DNA of 64,000 nt from Adineta steineri (GCA_905250115.1 CAJNOI010000045.1:527841-591840), one strand, 5' to 3'; counted from the first letter of the stretch, positions 24,804-37,278 are shown. Program-made: numbers and translations. The notes: generated by a model from the sequence alone, not told the origin.

Positions 24804-24880
24804 AAGGGTGCGGGTGCGAGACAGATACAGTATACACATCAGCACCCTAGTCACCTATACGCGCACCCACCCCATTTTGG
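24804..24880. repeat. Telomere-like hairpin copy 6
   Basis: Left AAGGGTGCGGGTGCGAG; right GCGCACCCACCCC, with an extra AGCACCCTAG in between. The G/C-rich variant of the family. Confidence 0.6.
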
Positions 24881-25454
24881 ATAAGGATAAATGTCGATGA
24901 GTTTTTGTGATTCTCAAATGTAAATTGTGTTTTGTTTTTTCTCATTTCATGATCAGTGTCATATTACGAGTTAAAAGATAATTTTTTAAATTGTCTTATT
25001 GTAATCCATCGTAGTTATTTTTAAAAGGTCTTCTTCTTCCTCTTTGTTATATATAAAATGTAATAGATATCTATCATAAAGTGAGAAAAAAATCCAGGGA
25101 TACCAATTTTGGAAGTAAAATAAAAAGATAAAGAAGGATTGTATATAAAAAGATGATTGCCATTTAATCTTTCATATTTTTTTCAAAACAAAGCCATCAT
25201 ACTAATATACAGTCAAAGGTAAGAAAATTATTTCATAAAAGTCAAAGAAGAAATTTTGAAATATTGAAGATCTGTAAAAAGATGAAGAGGATTTAAAGTG
25301 TGGTTGAGAGGATTAGATAGATTTTATTCTTCGATTTTATTAGGATTATGATTATCAATTATCCTACAAAGTTGTTGATAAAATATTCTATAGACTTTGA
25401 ACTCTTTGCAAAATTAAGGTTCCATTCATAGGTAGATAAACCAGTCAAAGGACA

Positions 25455-26118
25455 CACTAGTCGACGATCTTGCCTCTCGTCTTTCTATATGCTTGATTTT
25501 CTTAATAATCAGACAAGATTCTTCTATTCTAGTATTCTTACCTAGTCCTTTTCTTCTTACAATCCTTGACTGACTCTTGATTTCTTGAACTTGTTGCCTG
25601 ATTTTTTTTTCTCAAGATTCTTTCCTGATTTCTTTTTTTTTCTTACATCTAACATGTTGATTTGAAAAACCAATAAATAATAAAATAACGTATTTGCATA
25701 AAAATAATAAAAGAAAAATACTAAAAACATTTTATTTACATGAAAGTTACAATAGAAAAATAATTAAAATATTTTATTTGCATCAAAAACTAAAACTAAA
25801 ATCAGCTACACTTTGATATAGTGATATGATTCAATATACGTATCTTTTTTTCTCAAATATTCTGAGTTACGTACTTTTGAAATGCAACTCAAGTGTTATC
25901 TAGTCTAAAAATGAATAAATAAAGGATAATCGTTCGTATATATAAATACACACATACAAAGACATCATGTGATGTTGATCTTGAAGATCGTGCAGGAATC
26001 TTTTTTCTTTTCTCTCAAATAGAATTTCGCCTGAACATCTTGACTATAAAGAATCTTGTCTGATTATTAAGAAAATCATTGAATCTGGAAAGATGAGAGG
26101 CAAGATCGTCGACCAGTG
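25455..26118. mobile_element. Inverted-repeat (foldback/MITE-like) element, 664 bp
   Basis: The left end CACTAGTCGACGATCTTGCC and the right end (on the complementary strand CACTGGTCGACGATCTTGCC) begin a terminal inverted repeat of about 65 bp that continues through CTTAATAATCAGACAAGATT. The interior is AT-rich and non-coding. No target duplication is obvious at the borders, so the exact ends and the superfamily are open. Confidence 0.65.
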
Positions 26119-26722
26119 CAATCACGTATGACTATCTTCCATAGGCTCAGTAATTGAGATAATACAAGTTTGTGTCTAAGAGTGGTTTTGGGTGGATGCG
26201 ATTACGCGTATTTGCAATAGCCACATCCACATTCAGTTTTAGAAGAAAAAATATTTTCTAATTAAAACTTCACTTATCTTAAACTGATTTTCTTTATACA
26301 AGAAATGTTATGTCCTAAATAATTTCCCAGTTCTAAGTGTACTTACGGTTACAATCAGTGATATTCTTAGTTTTGAGTGTGCAAAATGAAGCATTTTAAA
26401 AGCGTATTCATATTTGTGACTTAGATCGAAACAACTCTTTAGTCAAATGGATGTGATCTCTGATAATAAATGGGTTTCAGAATTACAACTTCTGAATGTT
26501 TTCTTCTCCAAGTTATTTTCACAAATTCAGATGAGAACAATTTCATCACACAATTTCTATAACATAATTATCGTTTTTTCATCAGTAAAGCATTTCTAAT
26601 ATTTGTTTTTAATTGATTTCATCTTTTCAGAACCACAATCAATATCACCAGGCAAAAAAGTAACAACTATAGTATCATCACAGTCAACGCTTGGAAAGAG
26701 ACTTAAACCTAATTACGAAAAC

Positions 26723-29601
26723 ATGGAATATAAAAAACTTCTTATTAACAAAAACGGAGAAGACGGTGTACAGTTGGCTGCAGAACGAGCCACTCCATAT
26801 GATGCATCACTAGAATACAAAGTAAGTAGTGTTGTATTTAAGGGTGCTGGCTTAAGTATTGACTCTGCATTATTCTAATGCTAAATTAATACTAATGCTA
26901 AGCCAGCATCTCTAGTTCTGCTCTATCTGAGTTTTAGCCAAGAAATTAGATGTCTTATGGGTATGAGTGTGTCAGAAAAAGTTACGAAATGGAATAACTA
27001 TTTTAGAAAGATCAAGAGAATAGTTAATTCTATCTGTAGTAAATGTTATTCTTGTAAAATCTGTTTTATGAAATACGATCTGAAAAAGAGTATTGAAGTT
27101 CTGTGGGTAGAAAGGAATGATGGAATCTTTGCGCACTAACCCATCTTGAGCGTGTGGGTGTGAGTTGAGGTGGCCGCAGGATAAATCTCGCATCCTTACT
27201 TACACCTACACCAACATCCTACTTATGAACAAATATTCATTTTCGAAATAAAATATTTCTGAAAGAGATTAAATTTTTTTCATTATTATTCGAGAAAAGA
27301 TTAATAAACTGAACAAATTCAATAGTTAGTTACGAGAACAATCAACACTTGTTAAAGAATTCTAAATGAATAATTTCTTTATAAATATTTAGCCTAAATC
27401 AGAGAATAAAAACCATATTAAACGATCTACTCGTCAACAAACAGGATCGTAAGTATTTGATTCATTTATTCGAAATATAACTATCATTTTAGATCTTTGT
27501 TTCATTGGAAAGCAATATTAGTTTTAATTATCATTGCCATTATTAGCGTAATAACTATCATTAGTATTACAATATGGGTTCTTTTCATTAAAAAGACCGG
27601 AACAGCAATTAATACAACTGCGGCTACAATTGATGTATCGATAACAGGAACAACAATGTTTACAGCGTCGACAACAAAAACCGCAGTGATTACAACGTCG
27701 ACAACCGAAACGACAATTAATACAACTACAAGTACAATTAGTGCATCGACAACAGAAACAACAATGTTTACAATGTTGGCAACAGAAAGAACAATGCTTA
27801 TAACGTCGACTAATTCTCGTACAACAATGAATGGTAAAATTTTGTTATAAAAGAAAAAATAAGAATTGACATATTGGTTGGATTCAAAAAAAAATAAGGT
27901 TTACACATAAATTCCAAATTTGTAGTTCACGAGCGCATCCATATTTTACCTAATGATATTTTAAAGTATATAGTCGACCAAAACAAATTAATAATTAAAT
28001 ACAGAGTAAATCTGTTACGGAATGGGAAGTGCTATTTCGAAAACAGAATAATAGTACTCAACATCAAGAAGTAACACCCCCAAGACACAACAAAAGTACT
28101 CAGTACCTGAAAGTATTATTTTCATAACAGAACAACTATGTTCTATTTTCAGGAATTTTGAGGTGTGCGTAAATTAGAAGAATCACTCACATCCACATCC
28201 TCGAAAGATTTCATTTCGTAAATCATCTCATTTTTCTTTTTTCATCATTTTAATGTTGATCTAATAAGAAAAACTAAAAGATAAAATTTAATTCTGCTTG
28301 AAATATTTTAAATCTTTATTTATTTGTTTTATTTTATACAAATTTTTCAATTTAGATTATTGTTTTCATTGATAAATTTTTCTAAAATATTAGTTTTTCT
28401 CTCAAATTTTTATTTAACTAAAAACAAATCAACGAAATCTTTTCTGATTTCTTTCCTTTTCAAAATTAGATCTTTGTCAATTTGTTCGAAAATAAATAAT
28501 CTTTCAATAAAAATACATTTTTGTAAAAATTTCAATTCCAGAAACCAAAACTTTAAAATACTTTTTTCTTTTTAAAACAAAATATTTCTTCATTTCATTT
28601 TACTCGATTTTATTCAAAGAAAATCTTTTCTTTTTCTTCGACTAAAAACAATATTGCTTCTTGTTCTTCTGTTCATTAAAATATCTTTTTTTCATTATTT
28701 TCTAGTATCAGGATTCAATAAATGGAAACAAAATGCCATCACTGTAGCTGGTGGAAATGGACAAGGACAACAAGTAAATCAACTCAATGGTCCAGAAGGA
28801 ATCTTTATTGATAAAAACAAAAATATTTTCATTGCTGATTTTTATAATCATCGCATTGTTGAATGGAAATATAATGCAAAAGAAGGACAAATCATTGCAG
28901 GTGGAAATGGCATAGGAGATCAAACAGATCAAATGAATTATACAACAGATGTGATTATTGATCAACAAAATCATTCGATCATCATTGCTGATCGTGGGAA
29001 CAAACGAGTGATTCAATGGCTGAATCAAAATCAACAAATTCTCATTGAGAATATTTCTTGTTATGGCTTGGCAATGGATAAACATGGGTTTCTTTATGTT
29101 TCTGATCAAGGGAAGAATCATGAAGTGAGACGATGGAAAATGGGAGAATACACTGAAGGAATGGTAGTGGCAGGTGGAAATAAACAAGGTGATCAACTCA
29201 ATCAACTTAGTTATCCTGATTTTATCTTTGTTGATGAAGACCAATCTGTTTATGTATCAGATTACAACAATCATCGTGTGATGAAATGGAGAAAAGATGT
29301 AAAAGAAGGAAGAATTGTTGCTGGAGGAAATGGTCACGGAGAAAATCTCAATCAGTTGCATTATCCTTACGGAGTAATTGTTGATGATTTAGGTCAAATC
29401 TACGTGGCAGATTTTGAGAATAATCGAGTAATGCGTTGGCGTGAAGAAAAAGAAGAAGGTGAAATTTTTGTTGGTGGAAATAGTCAGGGAAGTCAATCAG
29501 ATCAATTGGAAGGTCCTATGGGATTATCCTTTGATGATGAAGGAAATTTTTATGTTGCTGATATGATAAATCATCGAATTGAAAAATTTGAAATAGTTTA
29601 G
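26723..29601 (+). CDS. Membrane-anchored NHL-repeat protein with Thr-rich stalk, 4 exons, about 463 aa
   Basis: Exons 26723-26821, 27393-27448, 27493-27833 and 28706-29601. A cytoplasmic tail of about 55 residues leads to one hydrophobic helix (HWKAILVLIIIAIISVITII), then a stalk of about 75 residues dominated by Thr (TTKTAVITTSTTETT), then NHL propeller blades. Blade motifs are VAGGNGQGQQVNQLNGPEG, IFIADFYNHRIVEW, IYVADFENNRVMRW and FYVADMINHRIEKF; about six blades are visible. NHL repeats form ligand- or sugar-binding beta propellers. With no signal peptide, a type II membrane orientation with the propeller outside is likely. Introns 1 and 3 are long (571 and 872 nt) and each holds a telomere-like hairpin. 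The start is uncertain: the first exon is open upstream to an acceptor TTTTCAG at about 26630, so an earlier exon may exist. Confidence 0.85.
27142..27220. repeat. Telomere-like hairpin copy 7 (intronic)
   Basis: CATCTTGAGCGTGTGGGTG on the left; TTACACCTACACCAACATCC on the right. It sits inside intron 1 of the NHL membrane protein gene. Confidence 0.75.
28156..28210. repeat. Telomere-like hairpin copy 8 (intronic)
   Basis: Short copy: TTTTGAGGTGTGCGT on the left; CTCACATCCACATCCTCGAA on the right. Inside intron 3 of the NHL membrane protein gene. Confidence 0.6.
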
Positions 29602-30516
29602 TGAATGAAATTTTAATTTTAAAATAAAGAAAAAAACTTTTGTTAAAATAAAATATTGAATAAGTTTTGAAGAAAAAGAAGTTTTCTGATAAAAAACAGA
29701 GAAAAATGTTTTTGATTGCTTTCTTTAAAATTTCAATATATAATATAATGAATATTTTTATTTCGATAAGAATAAAAAAAAAAGGAATTTCAGAAGAAAA
29801 ATGAACAAAAAATTTAAAACAAAATTAAAAATTAAGAAAAGTTTTGTAAATGATACAAAATTCAAATGTGCTTTTTAATTTCAAAGATATTTGATCAAAT
29901 AAAGATTTTTTATCTGATTTTTTTGAAATTTGATGAAAAAGAAAAATAATATGAAAGTGTTTTTAATGAATAATAAAAAGAATGGAATTCCACAATGAAA
30001 TTAATTCCAAATATTTTCAGATTAGTTTGATAATAACACATAGAACTACGAGAAAATCTCTTGTTTCAAAGTATACAAAAATATTCTTTAGATAAATTAT
30101 TGTAGAGATAAAACTTTTTGTACGAATTTTTTTAATTATTGTTAAATTAAAATATTTCTATGAAAACTTCTATATTGATATATAAATTTAGTGATAAGAG
30201 AAATGCCTGAATAAATAAATATTATTTATTATTTTATAGAATTGTAAACATTGATATTGATTTGAATAAAACAACAAATGAAATATCTAAAAAGATGAAT
30301 TTCTATTAATTGATAATCTAATGTTATTATTTGAGAGTATTTTCTTCCTGCAATGATAATCTTAAGTATGTGGGTAAATGGGTACAAACTGCATATATGA
30401 GCCACATCCTCTGACTTTCTTCGACTTACTTTAATCTATTCTGATTTTAATTAAATTAAATTGAATTGAATTGAATTGAGCTTAAAAGTTTTTTTCTGAA
30501 GTCATCTGAATAGTCC
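29602..30516. other. Intergenic region, AT-rich
   Basis: No supported gene. A weak hairpin-like pair (GTATGTGGGTAAATGGG ... GCCACATCCTC) lies at about 30366-30413. Confidence 0.4.
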
Positions 30517-31200
30517 TTTCTTGAGCAACGCCTGAAACCAGTCATGGCAGCTATACATAGTGATCATTGTGCTAAAAAATTAGAACCATGGTAAATCGAA
30601 ATAAATTATTTAACTTATTGAAAAAAATAATATTTTTTTTAGAATTAAATTTATTGGAATGCTTGAAACTAATGAACCATATTCTAAAGAACATAATATA
30701 GACACATCTAAAAAATATTTAAAATGTATGGCACCACTGAAAATTTGGCTTGAAATGGAAGTTGGTATAGCATATGTTGAAATTTCTCGACTTTATACAC
30801 AACCTGAAGATATTTAAGATATACATCGTGAACTTTCAACAATTTCTCCATTATTTTTGATTGCTACTACTTTTGGTAATGTTCGACTCCACCCCGAATT
30901 ACTTCGTAAAAATCAAGAATATGTTAAAGAAAAATTAAATTTAAAAGATAATAAATCTATTTTTCTTGTTTTTTATGGTAGTTCTAGTTCAACAAAAGAT
31001 GAAATAAAAACAGCTATTCAAAATAGTGTTGTTAAAATGAATATTGGGAAGGAATTTTAAAATTTTATAAAAAAAATGAAAATTATCTTCAAGGTTAACT
31101 TGATAATGAAGATAAACTAAATAAAAAAATCTATGACCTATGTGTATGGTTACGATTTATTATTATTTTTCTTAAATCTTATATTCGTTTTATCAATAAA
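30517..31200 (+). pseudogene. Decayed class II fructose-bisphosphate aldolase, fungal-like
   Basis: Recognisable aldolase blocks appear in order: VMAAIHSDHCAKKLEP, MLETNEPYSKEHN, WLEMEVG, LYTQPEDI, ELSTISPLFLIATTFGN, NQEYVKEKL, TKDEIKTAIQ, VVKMNI, then KKNENYLQG and VWLR. This order and wording match the fungal/bacterial zinc-dependent class II enzyme; animals normally use the unrelated class I enzyme. Lesions: the codon after the 52-nt intron (30591-30642) becomes TGA where Trp is expected. TAA occurs at 30815. The segment with the second zinc histidine after TTFGN is deleted. The third zinc site HGGSGS reads YGSSSS. The frame is lost at about 31060, after VVKMNI. The intron shows it was once an expressed, spliced gene. 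Confidence 0.85.
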
Positions 31201-31204
31201 ATAA

Positions 31205-31885
31205 TTAACGTAGTTTAAATGCAGCAAGAGTTTGACCTTCATAAGTTTGTAAAATAATTTTATAATATTTTTTTGATATATTAAAATAATGATCTCGATT
31301 TGAATAATCATGAACGAATATTATTGAATTTTTATCAAGATAAGAAGAAATTTCAAATGCACAATCTACACGAGCACGTCCATCAATTAAAACTCTATCA
31401 AATTTAATGACATTTAATGAATGTACTGCGTGTATATAACCATGAAATTGTATTTTATTACCTTCTGAATATCCACCTAACCAACCTTTATAACCCGGAT
31501 TAATATGTATTAGAATGTATTTTTTAATAATTGAAGATATTATTGGTGAATGATCAATTAAACTTTTTATTGTTTTATACCATTGTTCATTATGTTCAAT
31601 TGAATAATAAGCATTAACAAATTGAGAAAAATAAAGTGTTGAATAACCACTTCCATATTCGAGCATTGTATGAGATTTATTTAAATATAAACGAATTATA
31701 TTACGTTCTTCTGCAGACATATAAACTAATGATGAATATTTATTTGTTTCTTCTTCATATTTAACACAAAACAATTTATTATAATTTATAATAAATAATA
31801 AGACAATTATTAATATGAACATAATGGACAATTTTCGTTTTGTTAAACAACGACAACCGTGTATATATTTAATATGACCAAACAT
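31205..31885 (-). CDS. Membrane-anchored methyltransferase-like protein, single exon, 226 aa
   Basis: A basic N-terminus and one hydrophobic helix (residues about 19-36, IMFILIIVLLFIINY) form a signal anchor. The rest is a Rossmann-like methyltransferase fold: MLEYGSGYSTLYFSQF resembles the SAM-binding motif I (E/DxGxGxST), YSIEHNEQWY is an acidic second strand, and KFDRVLIDGRARVDCAFEI resembles motif IV. This pattern occurs in uncharacterised SAM-dependent methyltransferase families, so the substrate cannot be told. It has no intron, unlike most neighbours, and overlaps the end of the aldolase relic on the other strand. A Golgi-resident or secretory-pathway enzyme is possible. Confidence 0.72.
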   Translation of the reverse strand: MFGHIKYIHGCRCLTKRKLSIMFILIIVLLFIINYNKLFCVKYEEETNKYSSLVYMSAEERNIIRLYLNKSHTMLEYGSGYSTLYFSQFVNAYYSIEHNEQWYKTIKSLIDHSPIISSIIKKYILIHINPGYKGWLGGYSEGNKIQFHGYIHAVHSLNVIKFDRVLIDGRARVDCAFEISSYLDKNSIIFVHDYSNRDHYFNISKKYYKIILQTYEGQTLAAFKLR

Positions 31886-33863
31886 TTCATCAATAATACT
31901 TTCATCTAAAGAATATTATCTGAAACGATCATAAAAAGATACAAACCAAAACAAAATTTGGTTATATGACTAACATGTTGAAAACGCTTGCGAACAACTA
32001 TTATCATTAACTTATTTTATTCTTTACTGTCTCAATAATATTACACGTTCGTCATGCAATACTGAGTACATCATAAATACGATATAGAAACGAAAGAAAA
32101 TTTTTTTTAGTAATAACTCAAGGTTGATATATTTTATTTTCTAACGATAATTATTATATGGTATTCATCATTAATATCTATCGTGAAATAAAGATCTGAT
32201 TGATTCTACTATTATACTCTCGATAATGATGTGTATTGACTTAATATACCATATAGAACACACACAGTTATGAACGATCGTTTACAGAGTTCATAACCTT
32301 CGATCTGAGAATATGCCACATTTATTAGTGCAATATGAATATTACATTCAAAATACTATGGTGTAGCTAGTGGTATGTATGAATTTGGTAGAAATAAAAA
32401 ACATTGAAAATAAAAAATATCGAAAGTGCTGTTATTTATCTCTACCAGGTTTATATTATTCGTATTTTCATAGAATATAAAATTTGATAAACAGATAGAT
32501 TCTGTTTGAATAAAGAGTAAATTCATGGTGGTGGGAATCAGATGTAGTGTTCGAAAGTAGCTAAATAATTGTGAGCTTTATTTAACGGTCAATCAGTTTA
32601 TGATTTTGGTGCAAAACTTGGATGGTATGGAAAAGCATTATTATATAGTTAATGATAGTAGTGGTTATCATGTAGTTAGTTATAAAGCATTTGATGCTGC
32701 AGAGAATGTTGGTATAGTTTTCCTGATGGTTTTGTCGAATATCTCAATCTATCTCAAGAAATTGACCTTTCACCTACAGATTGGATATTCAGTCTTGAAA
32801 TCGGTGAGCATGCTCCTGTTCAATATACAAAAAAAAACATTTATTCAAAATCTTTGTAGACACAATAAAAAAAAAGCATTGTTCTATCTTGCGTAGTAGA
32901 AGGTAATTATGAAATTTACTATATTTTTAGGTCAAGATAGACATTTTCATGTCAACAATCGAAATAATAGTTGTATAAAATCAATCTTTCTTCAACTTGC
33001 CTATTCGAATGATATTTATCGGGAAAATTCACTTTGAAATGCTTCAACATTGCCTTTTTTCACAGATACTTTGATGTTTTTATGAAAACCATAAATAAAA
33101 ACATAAATATTAGATAGTTCGCTACTTTTTACATTATTTATTATATTCAAAATTATTTCATCATAAAGTTAAAAATTTATTTAATATAAAACTCGAATAA
33201 GATCGTCTTTTTTCTAGCGTATAGGTTATCTATCTCAATATTGATAAGTATTATTCTAGAAAATGTTAATAAACAATCTAAATGAACTTTTACAATCATT
33301 TATGTATTTATAATAATCAAAAAAAAAATAATTCTTCATAGGAAATATGACAAGAATTTAATAGAAATTAATCCATTAATATCATTAGATAATATTCGTT
33401 ATTATTCAGACAGTCTATAATAATATTACTCGTATATATCAATCAAAAAGAGATCTTTCTATTCTGCATTTTCTTACCATAAAAAAAGCTCTTGAATTTG
33501 AACAGATGGGTGGGTGTTGGCGTATGATTATATGATATCTACACCCACACCCTCAAGATTGAAAAGTTAAAAACTTCGTAGAACATTTCTAAAGACGCCT
33601 GTAAAAGACAGAAATCAACATAAAGATAATATTTATGACGTATAATATGTCTGAATAAAACACTCTTAAAAGTAAAGTGTCATTTTGTTTTATCATGCTC
33701 ACGTATAACGTTTGTTATATCAATTCAAGACTATAGTCATACCTTTTTCGCGTTGAAGATAATATTACTTACTTTTTGTTCTTCGTATAAATAATATGCA
33801 AATATAAATTTATTTCGAATAATAACTCGTTCTTTTTTATTTTACCTTTTGAAATAATTTAAT
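31886..33863. other. Intergenic region with a possible decayed coding patch and one hairpin
   Basis: Between 32590 and 32870 protein-like segments lie in shifted frames (VYDFGAKLGWYGKALLY, SGYHVVSYKAFDAAENVG, SFPDGFVEYLNLSQEIDLS). This could be a broken gene of unknown family; confidence is low. Hairpin copy 9 lies at 33505. Confidence 0.35.
33505..33560. repeat. Telomere-like hairpin copy 9
   Basis: Left GATGGGTGGGTGTTGG; right TACACCCACACCCTCAAGAT. About 300 bp upstream of the kelch membrane protein start. Confidence 0.75.
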
Positions 33864-36000
33864 ATGAGTGAAAGCCAACGTTATAGTGAATTTGCCATGG
33901 AAAGTAATCGACCACACAAATGGTGGCATCATCGATCGGTTAAGATCATCTGTCTATCTTTTATCGTTATAACAATTTTGGCAGTGACGCTCTCTCTGCT
34001 CTTAAAGTTTGTCATTCTTGCTCCGGAAAAGTCAGAAACTACGACTGTCATCACTACCACAATATTACCGACAACTACAACATCAGTGCAAACACTGCTA
34101 ACGACAACAACAACTATGGTCACAACTCAGCCGTCAAGTAAGCTTCAGAGTAACGTTTGTCGGTCTCCTTATTTGGTAGTTTTAAATCATATATAAGTAG
34201 TTGTTTTGCATCCAATAGTTTTCTATATCTCGCTGGAAGTTACATTATTGTCAACAGTGATGTTGTCATAAGTGATTCATTCGTTATCTTAAGAAGAAAC
34301 GAAGATACAATAATCGCCGCATTCGCTATTTTTCATCATGATCAAAGCTCACATGATTTTGTTGATACCGATGCAACGAAATCTATTTTTTGTCTTTGTT
34401 TCATATAACTACATATCTTACTTTTAAGGGAGAAGAAAACAGAAAAAAAAATCATTTTGCCTCAAAGGAGCATATGCATATTTGTCGAGCACGAAAATGC
34501 TAGTGAATTATCTTTCTCTCCCTTTCGTGTGTAAACATAAATATCTTTATTTAACACGATAGGATGCGATCTAAATTCTTTGATCATAATAAATCACTGC
34601 ATTCCTTAGTTTGGAATGGTGTTGTAAACGCAACTGTGTCTGAATACCGCCTTTCCAATTGCAAAAATTCGTAAAAAACGAACCGAAAAACCAAAAAAGG
34701 TTCGCTTTTTGGTCTTGCTATGAGAATTCATTCAAAATTTCGCGAATCCTACTGCTTTTCTTTTACCTAGGAAGTTTCATTAAATGACTATAATCAATAG
34801 AAGCTTTATATAATGAAAAGTGCATTAGTTCTTATGAATACTGTAACAACAAGTATAAGATACAAACCTGTTTCATATGTCATTCCACATACGATTTTCA
34901 TCTTAAAAAATCTAAAATTTTCCGCACATGATTTTATCATTTTGAGTTTCACAAGAGATAGTCTTTCGAGAATCTATACAATCAAATATTTCTGTCTAGA
35001 ATGGTCTGTTACCGGTAATATGAATATTGGACGACATTTTCACACAGTATCTGTATTATCAAATGGAAAAGTATTAGTTACTGGTGGTAATTACCATGAT
35101 TATCCGTATAATGCTGAATTGTATGATCCATCAACAGGTACTTGGACAACTACTGGTAACATGACCTATGTACGATCTCGACATACAGCATCTGTATTAT
35201 TAAATGGCAAAGTATTGGTTACTGGTGGGCACAATGGTAATATTAGTTTAAATAGTGCTAAGCTGTATAATCCATCAACAGGTACTTGGACAACTACTAG
35301 TAACATGAGTTATGCACGAGAATATCACAGAGCATCTGTATTATTAAATGGAAAAGTATTAGTTACTGGTGGGCAGAATGGTAATATTAGTTTAAATAGT
35401 GCTGATCTGTATGATCCATCAACAGACACTTGGACAACTACTAGTGACATGAATTATGTACGAGCTGATCACACAGCATCTGTATTATCAAATGGTGAAA
35501 TATTAGTTACTGGTGGAACATACCCTAATTATTCGAATAGTGCTGAATTGTATGATCCATCAGCAGGCACTTGGACATTTACTGGTAATATGAATACTGG
35601 ACGATATTCCCACACAGCATCTGTATTATCAAATGGAAAAGTATTAGTTACTGGTGGAACACACTATGATCATTCGAAAAGTGCTGAGCTGTATGATCCC
35701 TCAACAGGTACTTGGACAACTACTAGTAACATGGGCTATGCACGAGAATATCACACAGCATCTGTATTATTAAATGGAGAAGTATTAGTTACTGGGGGGC
35801 AGAATGGTAATATTAGTTTAAATAGTGCTGAGCTATATAATCCTTCAACAGACACTTGGACAACTACTAGTAATATGACTATTACACGATCTTCTCACAC
35901 AGCATCTGTATTATTAAATGGAAAAGTATTAGTTACTGGTGGATCAGGCAATAGCCACCCAAACAGTGCAGAATTATATGAATTATTTGAAACAAATTAA
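33864..36000 (+). CDS. Membrane-anchored kelch-repeat protein, 2 exons, 424 aa
   Basis: Exon 1 (33864-34137) encodes a cytoplasmic tail, one helix (VKIICLSFIVITILAVTLSL) and a Thr-rich stalk (TTTILPTTTTSVQTLLTTTT). After an 862-nt intron, exon 2 (35000-36000) starts with WSVTGNM and encodes seven kelch blades. Each has the form (R/Y)xxHTASVLxNGKVLVTGG, then SAELYDPSTGTWT. Seven blades could close into a propeller. The blades are very similar to one another, suggesting recent expansion. No cytoplasmic BTB or BACK domain is present, so it is not an ubiquitin-ligase adaptor; an extracellular binding role is likely. An upstream in-frame ATG at 34813 would give a version without the anchor, but the phase-1 splice restores a sensible product. 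Confidence 0.85.
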
Positions 36001-37278
36001 CTTTTAGTTGTCTTAGTCTTTTTCGTACAAGTAATTCAAATTCCAAATAATACTTCAGTTAGAACAACTGTCATCTTATGACGGCCGCGAACTGTTTCCT
36101 TTCATATTTTTGTTGGATTATCACATACTTTAATATTCGAATCCAAATAAAAGAGAATATTTTTGCTTTTTACTCTTGTAGATTAATTTATTAGGATTAC
36201 CAAAAGTTATAACTAATACGATAACTTTAATTATCCTTTCAAATGTTCTCTTAGTTTTACAGTATCGTTTTTCATAATATTTAATCTTGAGAGTGTGGGT
36301 GTGCGTGTGAGTATGGGTGAAATAAGCAAGAGACACTCTCACTTACTCTTACCCACACACTTTTTTTTATAAAAAGAAAGAAATGCTATTGCATATTAAT
36401 GATACAGTAAAGACTTGAAGATAGTATAAGAATATCCGAAAAAAACGTATGTATTGCGGTGTAAAAGGATGTGGGATTCGGAGTATGATTGGAATTCCGA
36501 GAATCCTATGAAAATCTTGGAAGTACGAAGTCCACCGTTTCCCCCTTGGATGAAAAGTTTGCCATAACGACTCTATTATAGCTCTAATATGTCTGGGAAA
36601 TTCCACCTAAATCGTAGTTTCTGAAAAAATCTTTTATGAGAGAAACTGCTTTAAAATAATGAGTGATGTAATAGCCATTATTTCGTTACCAGTTAAACAG
36701 TTTCTACATGTCCAAAAGGCATCATTTTAATTGTGTAAATTTGAAAGCATTTTAATGCCATTACATCATTATTTTTTCTGCCTGCGATATATTAAAAATT
36801 GCGCGGAATTCATTTTACATTGTGAAGCAATTGCTAAGTTTCAATACTTTTCAAAAAAAGAAGAAAACGAGAACAGATTTGCATCATTGGTTTTTCAAAT
36901 ATATATATTAAATCAGTTTTGTCGTTAATATATCTTATCTATTTTGTATGATTAATGTACTCATAATTTTGATGTATGTATCACTTCCTTTTTCTCTAAT
37001 GAAGTATAAAAAATAAATATCATGACTTTATTTAAACGATTAGAAAGGAAGTGATGTATGACTATACAAAAATTAGTCATAACTCGGAAAAAAATATCTC
37101 CCTTTTTCTTTTTAATCAAGAAAGTACCTGTACTGTACTGATGACTATAAAAAGGTTGATATTTTAACGAATAACATTAGTAATAATTTGCTGATTTAAG
37201 TTATATTCGATTTTTTATGATCAAATTTGAATTTCTTTTAATTTAATTTAGAAAATCTGTCAAACAAAAAAACTACAA
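36001..37278. other. Intergenic region with one hairpin
   Basis: No supported gene. Hairpin copy 10 lies at 36283. The stretch 36410-36610 is less AT-rich but I cannot assign it. Confidence 0.35.
36283..36360. repeat. Telomere-like hairpin copy 10
   Basis: Left ATCTTGAGAGTGTGGGTGTG continuing CGTGTGAGTATGGGTG; right ACTCTTACCCACACAC. Confidence 0.75.

Larger units (their letters stand above)
23972..26722. other. Intergenic region with one hairpin and an inverted-repeat element
   Basis: No supported gene. Holds hairpin copy 6 (24804) and the inverted-repeat element at 25455. A weaker hairpin-like pair (GGTTTTGGGTGGATGCG ... CCACATCCACATTC) lies at about 26182-26236. Confidence 0.4.

Noticed and set aside
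28708..29244. 178-aa minus-strand frame
   Set aside because: Antisense of the NHL exon; the plus strand carries the recognisable blades.
32600..32896. 98-aa plus-strand frame as a gene
   Set aside because: Protein-like pieces lie in different frames and no family is recognised; noted only as a possible decayed patch.
34813..34999. Independent upstream start for the kelch protein
   Set aside because: The acceptor TCTGTCTAG at 34999 and a matching phase-1 donor at 34138 give a product with a membrane helix and Thr stalk, the same plan as neighbouring genes.
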